A stretch of DNA of 6,215 nt, taken from NCBI GenBank assembly GCA_013329355.1, contig DUKK01000041.1, forward strand, positions 1 through 6,215. Reading direction: 5' to 3'. The notes under the pieces are model-generated. The model made no database searches. It had not been told where the DNA came from and saw only the letters and a program-made list of their open reading frames with translations. Below, in pieces: positions 1-5,207 of this stretch. The position numbers and the translations under genes are program-made. This stretch comes from Candidatus Poseidoniaceae archaeon (lineage in GTDB: Archaea; Thermoplasmatota; Poseidoniia; Poseidoniales; Poseidoniaceae). Position 1 is the stretch's first letter. Each line of letters starts with the position of its first letter.

Positions 1-679
1 CGGCCATACACTCACTGCTGGCTGTGCAGGCACCAGAGTCACCACCTGTTGAATCATCTCCCGTTGAATCATCGGAAGTCGAATCATCTTCCTCGCCTGG
101 TTGTTGCGGTTCTTGTGGAGTATCATCAACCGGGTTAGTCGGAGTTGTGTCGGCGTTGTCTGAAATCGGGTTACTACCGACGCCAGTGGTAGTCTTGGCT
201 AGTGATTGGCCGGTTCTTAGGTTGGTGATAGCAAAACTCATTTCGCAATTTGCATCGCTGCACATGTCAACGCCGTTCTCTGTCACTGTGACATCTTCTC
301 CGACCGACCAAATATTGGCTTCGTCTGATGAGTCGACAACAACGCAACTACCGCCAGTTTGTCCCGGGACGGCACACGATGTGGAGGCTGCGCCGTTAAT
401 AGACAGCTTAACTGATAAGACTGCCCAGGTAATATCTTGACCTTGAGTCATGGTTATTATTGCTAGATTATCATCGGTTGCTTCAGTTGGAGTGCCAGGT
501 GCCTCTTTGGCATCAAAGGCATACAAACTGAGGGTCCCGTCAGTATTCGATTCCGCTAATCCTGCGGCCCATACATATAATGTTCCGGCTAATACTACGG
601 TGATTGCAACCATCAAAATTGTGGCAATCACTGGGCTAACGGCATCCTCTCTATCATCGAATCTATCTAGTTTAGACAT
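1..679 (-). CDS. Archaeal pilin-like surface protein with acidic stalk and Cys-rich C-terminal module; C-terminus beyond the left edge
   Basis: This partial gene gives 226 residues from an ATG at 679 and stays open to the window edge. The N-terminus is a short charged leader (residues 1-12) followed by the hydrophobic stretch AVSPVIATILMVAITVVLAG at 13-32. This is the hallmark of archaeal type IV pilins, whose leader is removed by an archaeal prepilin peptidase and whose helix packs into a filament core or anchors in the membrane. Residues 45-175 look beta-rich and hold two close Cys pairs (C102/C112, C140/C145). Residues 176-216 are a Pro- then Asp/Ser/Thr/Gly-rich linker with three DDST repeats. 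C218 and C224 then open a further Cys-containing module cut by the edge. Seen: the pilin-type helix, linker and cysteines. Inferred: a secreted, surface-exposed adhesive or structural protein. Simple pilins lack such a stalk, so it may be a minor pilin or a pilin-anchored exoprotein. The first ATG gives an ideal leader length; no good Shine-Dalgarno motif precedes it. Confidence 0.85.
   Translation of the reverse strand, partial: MSKLDRFDDREDAVSPVIATILMVAITVVLAGTLYVWAAGLAESNTDGTLSLYAFDAKEAPGTPTEATDDNLAIITMTQGQDITWAVLSVKLSINGAASTSCAVPGQTGGSCVVVDSSDEANIWSVGEDVTVTENGVDMCSDANCEMSFAITNLRTGQSLAKTTTGVGSNPISDNADTTPTNPVDDTPQEPQQPGEEDDSTSDDSTGDDSTGGDSGACTASSECMA
44..88 (-). repeat. Three tandem 15-bp units encoding DDST(S/G) in the pilin stalk
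   Basis: On the minus strand three consecutive in-frame units read GATGATTCGACTTCC, GATGATTCAACGGGA and GATGATTCAACAGGT. They encode DDSTS, DDSTG and DDSTG (residues 198-212), followed by a degenerate GGDSG. The unit length is a multiple of three, so gain or loss of copies would lengthen or shorten the acidic stalk without breaking the frame. The same DNA makes a VESS-like repeat on the plus strand, which is only a shadow. Confidence 0.8.
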
Positions 680-712
680 AGGCCGCTGGCAAGGTTTTCT
701 AGTTATCAAGAT

Positions 713-744
713 TTGTTTTACAATGTGACAATGTTGTTTACAAT
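713..744 (-). promoter_or_regulatory. Possible promoter region of the pilin-like gene, with a near-perfect direct repeat
   Basis: Two near-identical AT-rich elements, ATTGTAAACAA (744-734) and ATTGTAAAACAA (724-713), lie about 20 bp apart on the minus strand upstream of the pilin start at 679. The second sits about 35-45 bases before the ATG. That spacing would suit an archaeal TATA box plus a short leader. The first overlaps the stop codon of the upstream membrane protein gene. Neither matches a canonical TATA box well, so this is tentative. Confidence 0.25.
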
Positions 745-1478
745 TTCAAAAAATGTTGTTGAGTTTCCACGATATGTGGGTCAAGGTCTGCTTTTGCAAT
801 CTCTAATTCCGCCTGCTTTGCTTTGTCGTGATTTTGTAACAAAATCGACAGTATCGTAAGAGGTAACATCATTACAAATGTCTTAACCTCAACTGGTTCG
901 AATGTAGTTACTGCATTACCAGTCAATAATAACCCTGCCAAAATAAATCCGTAGGCAGCAAAAATCGCTGAGAATATTGCTGGTAACATGCGGTTTATTC
1001 CCATGGTGAAAAATAGCGATAACAAAGCCGCAACACCGCTCAATAATTCACTACGCTCAATGTCAAAACCATAATTTTTCAATGTTTCAATACCGGTTGA
1101 AAAGGTAACAAAGATGAATGCAGTGGTTAACAACCGGGCAGATGCGAGAACAGAGGCTGAAAGAATTAGACCGAAGCCTAAACAAACTGCTGCGGTTATT
1201 TGTAACGGAGCAAGATTTACTCCTGCGGCGCTTGCCAGAGGAATGATTATTGGTGAACAAACATAACCAATACCGGCACCGACTACCAGTGTAACAATCT
1301 GCAAACGTCGATAACCTTGAACAAATAATACGCCTGAAAGTATTGCCAACGGAATCGCCGCCGTCAGACCTAGTTTGTCTAATGTTGATGCTAACTGGTC
1401 AGAGAGTTGGTTCAGTTCCATGCCAGTCGCTTGTTGGCAGGACGGTAAAGTAATGATTTTTACTCGTAAAACAGCCAT
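738..1478 (-). CDS. Multi-spanning membrane protein, family not recognised (possibly TMEM198/DUF4203-like)
   Basis: A 246-residue protein with about seven hydrophobic segments, near residues 38-54, 60-82, 92-116, 117-133, 143-160, 165-188 and 198-214. It ends in a short charged, probably cytoplasmic helix (216-246). A GYRR motif at 55-58 lies between the first two helices and is followed by a Gly-rich second helix (VVGAGIGY, 65-72). This pattern resembles the first hairpin of TMEM198/DUF4203-type seven-helix proteins, but the likeness is recalled by eye and weak. The start is uncertain. The ATG at 1478 has a GAGG only three bases upstream, which is too close. The next ATG at 1421 would remove a 19-residue non-hydrophobic extension and give 227 residues, but has no Shine-Dalgarno motif. 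The gene lies 58 bases upstream of the pilin-like gene on the same strand, so cotranscription and a surface-related role are possible but unproven. A T6 tract on the coding strand lies just before the stop. Confidence 0.75.
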   Translation of the reverse strand: MAVLRVKIITLPSCQQATGMELNQLSDQLASTLDKLGLTAAIPLAILSGVLFVQGYRRLQIVTLVVGAGIGYVCSPIIIPLASAAGVNLAPLQITAAVCLGFGLILSASVLASARLLTTAFIFVTFSTGIETLKNYGFDIERSELLSGVAALLSLFFTMGINRMLPAIFSAIFAAYGFILAGLLLTGNAVTTFEPVEVKTFVMMLPLTILSILLQNHDKAKQAELEIAKADLDPHIVETQQHFLKL

Positions 1479-1548
1479 TTTCCTCGGTGAAGTTGACAGT
1501 AATGATTGAAAGCCGAATTTCTATGGCTAGAGTTGACGAGGGTCGAAC

Positions 1549-2568
1549 ATGAGTGAAGAAATCGACTGGGACAGCCTGACCTTTTCCATGACACCGACCG
1601 ACACGATGTATATCACCAACGCCGATATGGGCGAGCCTTGGATGCCCGGCGAATTGATTCCATACGGTGATATGAAAATCTCACCAGCAGCCGGTGTGCT
1701 GAACTACGGACAGGGCTTGTTTGAAGGTATGAAGGCTTACCGCACCTCTAAAGATCGCGTCGTATTCTTTAGACCCGAGGAAAACGCCCGGAGAATGCAG
1801 CGCGGTGCAGACCGCCTGAAAATGCCACCAGTGCCTGAATCAATCTTTGTCGATGCGGTAGAGCAATGCGTCAAAGCCAACCTAAGATGGTTGCCTCCGA
1901 TGGGCAAAGGTGCGATGTATGTTCGACCATTACTAATGGGTTCTGGACCGATTCTGGGTGTCGCACCAGCACCAACCTATCGATTCCTAGTGTACGTAAC
2001 GCCTGTTGGTCCATACTTCAAAGGTGGTGTAAAGGCAATTGACCTGCTGATATCTGACGTCCACCATCGTGCTGCCCCAGGTGGCTCAGGTGGAGTCAAG
2101 GCCATTGGTAACTATGCACCGGGCATGATGCCAAGTAGAAATGCAAAAGACCAAGGATTCGCTGAAATAATTTACCTGGACGCACAGACGCACACCTGCA
2201 TTGAAGAAGTAGGAGCAGCAAACTTCTTTTGCGTTAAGGATGGGGTGTTGTATACTCCTGAGCTAACCGGTACGATATTGCCAGGAATTACTCGCGCAAG
2301 CATCATTGAACTGGCCCGTAATGCTGGCATTGAGGTCCATGAAACCAAGGTCACTGCAGAATTTGCGATGAGTGCCGATGAAGCATTTTGCTGCGGAACT
2401 GCGGCGGTAATCTCACCGATTGGATCGATCACACATGGTGAAGAAAAGGCCTCTTATGGTGATGGAAAACCAGGTCCAGTGACTGAGCAACTATACAATC
2501 ACTTGGTCGGTATCCAAAACGAAACCGAAGAGGACATCTTCGGTTGGCTACATGAAGTGCCGTTGTGA
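1549..2568 (+). CDS. ilvE: Branched-chain amino acid aminotransferase, PLP fold type IV (class II BCAT-like)
   Basis: This 339-residue enzyme reversibly transfers the amino group between Leu/Ile/Val and 2-oxoglutarate. It is the last step of branched-chain amino acid synthesis, or the first of their breakdown, in the cytoplasm with pyridoxal phosphate. Family landmarks appear in order: YGQGLFEGMKAYR (53-65), FRPEENARRM (74-83), the arginine segment YVRPLL (124-129), the Schiff-base lysine K184 in GGVKAIGNYAPG (181-192), IEEVGAANFF (218-227), TGTILPGITR (240-249) and CCGTAAVISPIGSIT (281-295). The GGSGGVKAIGNYAP form and the 339-residue length fit the larger BCAT group shared with eukaryotes and many bacteria (ilvE_II type) rather than the roughly 300-residue E. 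coli IlvE type. The ATG at 1549 follows GAGGGT at 1538-1543. The gene is divergent from the membrane protein gene (70-bp gap). It converges on SRP19, with the TGA immediately followed by the SRP19 stop. Confidence 0.95.
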   Translation: MSEEIDWDSLTFSMTPTDTMYITNADMGEPWMPGELIPYGDMKISPAAGVLNYGQGLFEGMKAYRTSKDRVVFFRPEENARRMQRGADRLKMPPVPESIFVDAVEQCVKANLRWLPPMGKGAMYVRPLLMGSGPILGVAPAPTYRFLVYVTPVGPYFKGGVKAIDLLISDVHHRAAPGGSGGVKAIGNYAPGMMPSRNAKDQGFAEIIYLDAQTHTCIEEVGAANFFCVKDGVLYTPELTGTILPGITRASIIELARNAGIEVHETKVTAEFAMSADEAFCCGTAAVISPIGSITHGEEKASYGDGKPGPVTEQLYNHLVGIQNETEEDIFGWLHEVPL

Positions 2569-3033
2569 TCATCGTTTCTTGAACCCTGACCGCTTTTTGA
2601 AACCACTGCGTTGACGCTGCTGAGTGCTTTGCTGACTGCGCCCCTTGCGCTGCGAACGTCCTCTACGATCTCCAGTTTTTGGTCCTTCAGCGACACGCTG
2701 CGCTTCATTTTCTTTGGCATCTTTTTGCATTTGTCGCCACTGACCGCCAATCATTTGTAGCAACTCTTCTTTGTTGCTAGCACCAATGGACTGCTTAGCT
2801 CCTGAGCTGGAAACCCACAGCCTACCCTCTTTCCCGTATGGGCGGTTAGGGTGTGAGATATTTTCCTCGCGCTTGATCTTCTTGAGACCTACTTTCCTCG
2901 CAGCAAAGAATAGACCCTCCAGATCTGGTTTGAGAACTGATGAGTCGCGTGGCACTCGCCGACCACTACGGCGTGAGATTTTCGCATCAAAATATCCCGG
3001 CCAAACACAGATTCGGTCTGGGTTGTGGTCCAT
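2569..3033 (-). CDS. srp19: Signal recognition particle protein SRP19 with basic C-terminal extension
   Basis: SRP19 binds the tips of helices 6 and 8 of the archaeal/eukaryotic SRP RNA and prepares it for SRP54, so that nascent membrane and secreted proteins reach the translocon. The core fits the family: ICVWPGYFDAKISRRSGRRVP (8-28), a conserved helix around LEGLFFAARKVGLK (38-51), the basic HPNRPYGKEGRLWV (61-74) and a final helix around KEELLQMIGGQW (88-99). The ATG at 3033 has AGGTGA four bases upstream and gives 154 residues. An in-frame TTG at 3060 is less likely. Archaeal SRP19 is usually about 90-105 residues; here about 50 extra residues rich in Arg, Lys, Gln and Ser end in a duplicated RSGFKKR. 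The tail probably adds RNA contacts (inference). The gene follows S8e by 34 bp and is probably cotranscribed with it. Its stop abuts that of the aminotransferase. Confidence 0.93.
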   Translation of the reverse strand: MDHNPDRICVWPGYFDAKISRRSGRRVPRDSSVLKPDLEGLFFAARKVGLKKIKREENISHPNRPYGKEGRLWVSSSGAKQSIGASNKEELLQMIGGQWRQMQKDAKENEAQRVAEGPKTGDRRGRSQRKGRSQQSTQQRQRSGFKKRSGFKKR

Positions 3034-3036
3034 TGT

Positions 3037-3043
3037 CTCACCT
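3037..3043 (-). promoter_or_regulatory. Shine-Dalgarno site fixing the SRP19 start
   Basis: The minus strand reads AGGTGAG, then three bases, then the ATG at 3033. It matches the archaeal anti-Shine-Dalgarno complement and favours this ATG over the in-frame TTG at 3060, which has no such motif and would start inside the S8e/SRP19 gap. Confidence 0.6.
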
Positions 3044-3067
3044 TGGCGCAGGAAACGCAACTTGCGC

Positions 3068-3448
3068 TCACTCGATTAGCACGCCGTTGATGACACCGTC
3101 CTTACCCGGACGAGAAGTAACTCGAACTCGACCTTGGTCGGTCTCGATGATTGCGCCCTTCACCAGCACGTTACGACGAACGTAGTTAGGGTCTGATTCG
3201 TTTTCAACAACATTATCAATGGTACCCATTGTGGTTTTGCCCGTTTTTGGGTCATTAATGGAAACTCGGTTTTCTGATAGGACACGAACTAAGGTATTAC
3301 CTCCAGTTCTGCGGTAAACTTTGCGCTTCGGTTCCCCGATTTGGGTGATTTGCTTCTCAGTTGAGATTTCAGTAGAGCGCTTACCGCGAGCCTGTACTTT
3401 CCGTCCACCACTAGGTTTTCTGCGTGAAATTCCGTGCCATTGAGCCAT
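3068..3448 (-). CDS. rps8e: Small-subunit ribosomal protein S8e
   Basis: S8e is a structural protein of the archaeal and eukaryotic 30S/40S subunit, with no bacterial counterpart. The 126-residue product has the family N-terminus MAQWHGISRRKPSGGRK (1-17), a basic stretch to about 45, the RRTGGNTLVRVL segment (46-57), and the conserved NVVENESDPNYVRRNVLVKG region (79-98). It closes with IIETDQGRVRVTSRPGKDGVING (100-122) typical of the beta-barrel end. Its length is normal for archaea. The start is the ATG at 3448, with GGAG eight bases upstream; a TTG at 3472 in the same frame is rejected because the family begins at MAQW. It lies between an FAH-family gene (55 bp upstream) and SRP19 (34 bp downstream), all on one strand. 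Confidence 0.97.
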   Translation of the reverse strand: MAQWHGISRRKPSGGRKVQARGKRSTEISTEKQITQIGEPKRKVYRRTGGNTLVRVLSENRVSINDPKTGKTTMGTIDNVVENESDPNYVRRNVLVKGAIIETDQGRVRVTSRPGKDGVINGVLIE

Positions 3449-3455
3449 TGTCTTG

Positions 3456-3462
3456 TCTCCTT
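3456..3462 (-). promoter_or_regulatory. Shine-Dalgarno site of S8e
   Basis: AAGGAGA lies on the minus strand with GGAG ending eight bases before the ATG at 3448. It is the strongest ribosome-binding motif in the window, as expected for a highly expressed ribosomal protein, and it supports the chosen start. Confidence 0.65.
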
Positions 3463-3484
3463 GCAGGACCAACCGACTGGCGAG

Positions 3485-3495
3485 CCATATATGAA
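3485..3495 (-). promoter_or_regulatory. Probable TATA box for S8e-SRP19
   Basis: TTCATATATGG on the minus strand lies in the 55-bp gap between the FAH-family stop and the S8e start, about 37 bases before the ATG. Counting about 25 bases downstream from the box places transcription start near 3465, just ahead of the Shine-Dalgarno site, giving a leader under 20 bases. The purine-rich bases before the box could serve as a BRE. This would give S8e-SRP19 a promoter separate from the FAH gene. Confidence 0.45.
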
Positions 3496-3503
3496 ATCAA
3501 CCC

Positions 3504-4106
3504 TCACTCACATACTGTATTAATCTCTGATATTACAGTGCCGTCACCCGACTCCAAGGTTGCCCTGACTCGGTCGCCGGGGAATAATTCGGCTACTCCT
3601 GAGGGGGTGCCAGTAAACAGGTAATCACCGGCCGAAACTGGCGCCCAAGAACTCAGACTGTCTAATTGCTGACCCGGAGTGATGGACATCTCAGATAGGT
3701 TTGCCAATTGCCTTACCTCATCATTAACTGTCAGCCTAAGTAAGAGATTACCATCACACAGACCGTCTATTGGTTCCGAATATGCGTGAAAATCACCGAT
3801 GACCCCACTACCAACAAAGCACTTACCTTTCGACCAAGGCAGTTGTTCAGCGCGCAACTGGGATTGAGTTTCTCGGTCTGTCAGGTCAAGACCTACGGCT
3901 ATTGCCTCCGGTTGAAGGTCACCGTCGAGTTTGACCACGCATTCTACCTCATGGTGGACACTGCCCGGGTGATTTGATACTTTAATCGGGCCATGGCGTT
4001 GAATACAATTATTGGGCTTAACAAAAAATACCGGTTCAGGAGGTTGCTCGTTGCCGAGTTCGACAGCATGCTTGGCAAATGTACGAATTGAACACCAGAG
4101 GGCCAT
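3504..4106 (-). CDS. Fumarylacetoacetate hydrolase-family enzyme, acylpyruvase/FAHD1-like
   Basis: A 200-residue, single-domain FAH-fold protein. Family landmarks are FFVKPNNCI (27-35, substrate-side strand), HHEVECVVKL (51-60) with metal ligands E53 and E55, and AVGLDLTDRETQ (70-81) with the third ligand D74. LPWSKGKCFVGSGVIGDF (89-106) follows, with K95 at the conserved active-site lysine position, and then TGTPSGV (165-171) and PGDRV (176-180). The LDLTDRETQ...LPWSKGK spacing resembles the FAHD1/YcgM group, which hydrolyses acylpyruvates or fumarylpyruvate and can decarboxylate oxaloacetate with Mg2+ or Mn2+. The exact substrate cannot be read from sequence; aromatic breakdown or clearance of oxaloacetate-type ketoacids are the main options. 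All catalytic positions look intact, so an active enzyme is likely. The ATG at 4106 gives the expected compact N-terminus. The gene is divergent from the PUA gene (78-bp gap) and lies upstream of S8e on the same strand. Confidence 0.88.
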   Translation of the reverse strand: MALWCSIRTFAKHAVELGNEQPPEPVFFVKPNNCIQRHGPIKVSNHPGSVHHEVECVVKLDGDLQPEAIAVGLDLTDRETQSQLRAEQLPWSKGKCFVGSGVIGDFHAYSEPIDGLCDGNLLLRLTVNDEVRQLANLSEMSITPGQQLDSLSSWAPVSAGDYLFTGTPSGVAELFPGDRVRATLESGDGTVISEINTVCE

Positions 4107-4184
4107 AGTCTAGCCAATAAGAATCGCTAAATCAATAACGCGTAAGCGACAACTGTCAAAAACCGAGGACAAGAGGGTGTATCA

Positions 4185-4694
4185 ATGAGCAAAGATTGGA
4201 GCATTCGTAAACGCCGACCAGTGCGTAGAAAGCATATTGCACCACTCTTGAAGGCTTTAGAGGAATCACTTGGAATCGATTTATCAGTTGATGGTGCGTT
4301 CCTTGAGATGGCTGAATATGGCCCATGGCAGATGGTATTTGTTGACAAGGTTGCGAAGGCCATCGAGGTTCAGGATGCTGAGCGGAATCGTTTCGCATTC
4401 CTAACCCTGAGAGGTTTCTTAGACCACACCAACGCAGCCAAATGGGTTGAGGTTGACCACGGCGCAATTCCATTTTTGATGAACGGGGCTGATTGTATGG
4501 TTGCCGGAGTACAGGCTGCCGATGAAGCGATTGAGGTCGGTGAATTAGTCTGGATTAGGGATATGAAACACAAGAAGCCGCTGGCCATCGGATGGTCTAC
4601 GATGACTGGTGTTGAAATGACCGAGGCGAGCAAAGGTAAGGGCATCAAGACATTGCACTGGTTTGGCGATGAACTTTGGGAAATGGAACCCTAA
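4185..4694 (+). CDS. PUA-domain RNA-binding protein of the archaeal MCT-1/eIF2D-like family
   Basis: A 169-residue protein. Residues 10-82 form a basic pre-PUA domain. Residues 88-165 are the PUA domain, with WVEVDHGAIPFLMNGADCMVAGV (87-109), LVWIRDMKHKKPLAIGWSTM (121-140) and the signature end SKGKGIKTLHWFGDELWEM (149-167). This layout and the GKGI...H...D.LW ending match the archaeal proteins related to human MCTS1 and the N-terminal part of eIF2D. In eukaryotes these promote recycling of 40S subunits and re-initiation by handling tRNA at the P site. The archaeal role is less certain, but binding to tRNA or the small subunit is likely. The ATG at 4185 follows GAGGGTG at 4173-4179. The gene is divergent from the FAH gene. 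Its TAA overlaps the stop codon of the opposite-strand 134-residue gene. No tRNA-modification catalytic domain is fused, so it is not a TruB or archaeosine transglycosylase type PUA protein. Confidence 0.88.
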   Translation: MSKDWSIRKRRPVRRKHIAPLLKALEESLGIDLSVDGAFLEMAEYGPWQMVFVDKVAKAIEVQDAERNRFAFLTLRGFLDHTNAAKWVEVDHGAIPFLMNGADCMVAGVQAADEAIEVGELVWIRDMKHKKPLAIGWSTMTGVEMTEASKGKGIKTLHWFGDELWEMEP

Positions 4695-5095
4695 TGGGTC
4701 AAGTGCTCAATTACTCGCTCGATAAAGCGACGTTGTTCGATGTCCCAGTCTTGTAAGGTTACTGTGCAAGAGCCTTTTCGCACTGGTAATTTGCCGTCGA
4801 CAAACCCAGCCTGAGTAAGATCGCTAGCGACTAGGGGTAGAGATTTACCTTTGAGATGGACCTTGCAACCGTTATCAACTATCTTGACATAACCAAAATC
4901 GAGGTCAAGTGTGTCGGCAGATTCTGAGAATTTTACGCCACCTGCAGTCAGAAATCGCTTGATTGCGAGAAAGATAGCTGCTGAGTCTGTGGCCTCATTA
5001 GGCAAACCACCATATGCTGACAGGAAGGTCAACTCGGTAGAATTCTGTTCGATTAAGTGGTCAAAATCTCTAGACTTTGACTCTTTAGAACTCAT
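4691..5095 (-). CDS. Conserved-looking hypothetical protein, family not recognised
   Basis: A 134-residue soluble protein with no signal peptide or transmembrane helix. The N-terminal 20 residues are charged (MSSKESKSRDFDHLIEQ). A helix around 36-45 (SAAIFLAIKRFL) precedes a beta-rich centre, LDLDFGYVKIVDNGCKVHLKG (64-84), a segment around LPLVASDLTQAGF (86-98), a strand KGSCTVTLQDW (107-117) and an ending helix DIEQRRFIERVIEHL (118-132). The alternation suggests a small alpha/beta fold, but I cannot place it in a family. The ATG at 5095 is preceded by GGTGA at 5104-5100; a TTG at 5110 in the same frame is less likely. It is real rather than a shadow because codon periodicity is sensible, nothing better lies opposite, and it fills the interval between the PUA and PIN genes. 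It converges on the PUA gene (4-bp overlap) and diverges from the PIN gene, so it may share regulation with the latter. Confidence 0.72.
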   Translation of the reverse strand: MSSKESKSRDFDHLIEQNSTELTFLSAYGGLPNEATDSAAIFLAIKRFLTAGGVKFSESADTLDLDFGYVKIVDNGCKVHLKGKSLPLVASDLTQAGFVDGKLPVRKGSCTVTLQDWDIEQRRFIERVIEHLTH

Positions 5096-5099
5096 CCCT

Positions 5100-5104
5100 T
5101 CACC
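5100..5104 (-). promoter_or_regulatory. Shine-Dalgarno site fixing the start of the 134-residue gene
   Basis: GGTGA on the minus strand lies four bases before the ATG at 5095. The alternative TTG at 5110 would place this motif inside the coding sequence, so the ATG is preferred. Confidence 0.5.
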
Positions 5105-5109
5105 ATCCA

Positions 5110-5164
5110 AGCCTAGTAGGTCGATTCTTTTTGTTGTAACGGAACATAATGAGTCCTACTTGCT
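5110..5164. promoter_or_regulatory. Divergent intergenic region with an imperfect inverted repeat
   Basis: The 112-bp gap between the 134-residue gene (minus) and the PIN gene (plus) must hold both promoters. It contains AGCCTAGTAGG (5110-5120) facing CCTACTTGCT (5155-5164), an inverted repeat with a perfect 6-bp core (AGTAGG/CCTACT) and a matching outer AGC, separated by 34 bp. The space between is AT-rich with a T5 tract. No canonical TATA box stands out; CTAAATCA near 5163-5170 is the best weak candidate for the PIN gene. The repeat could be a paired operator, but arms this short can arise by chance. Confidence 0.25.
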
Positions 5165-5207
5165 AAATCAGGGTAAAACTCAATCAATGACTACACTTGG
5201 TTAGGCC

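Noticed and set aside
24..728. Two plus-strand open frames with VESS repeats and hydrophobic stretches opposite the pilin-like gene
   Set aside because: They are antisense shadows. The minus strand holds one continuous frame with a textbook pilin N-terminus, whereas the plus-strand repeats just mirror the 15-bp DDST units.
748..753. T6 tract on the minus strand near the end of the membrane protein gene as a terminator
   Set aside because: A single short T-run inside coding sequence, with no supporting structure and a same-strand gene right downstream, is not enough to call a terminator.
3034..3060. Earlier TTG start for SRP19
   Set aside because: It lacks a Shine-Dalgarno motif and lengthens the protein beyond the family N-terminus; the ATG at 3033 has AGGTGA four bases before it.
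2771..3185. Plus-strand open frames opposite SRP19 and S8e
   Set aside because: They lie antisense to two confidently identified conserved genes and show no family features.
3449..3472. Earlier TTG start for S8e
   Set aside because: S8e begins with the conserved MAQWHG-type sequence, and the ATG at 3448 has GGAG at proper spacing.
4124..4149. TCGCT...AGCGA inverted repeat between the FAH and PUA genes
   Set aside because: The arms are only five bases with a 16-base loop and no supporting promoter signal; chance is sufficient.
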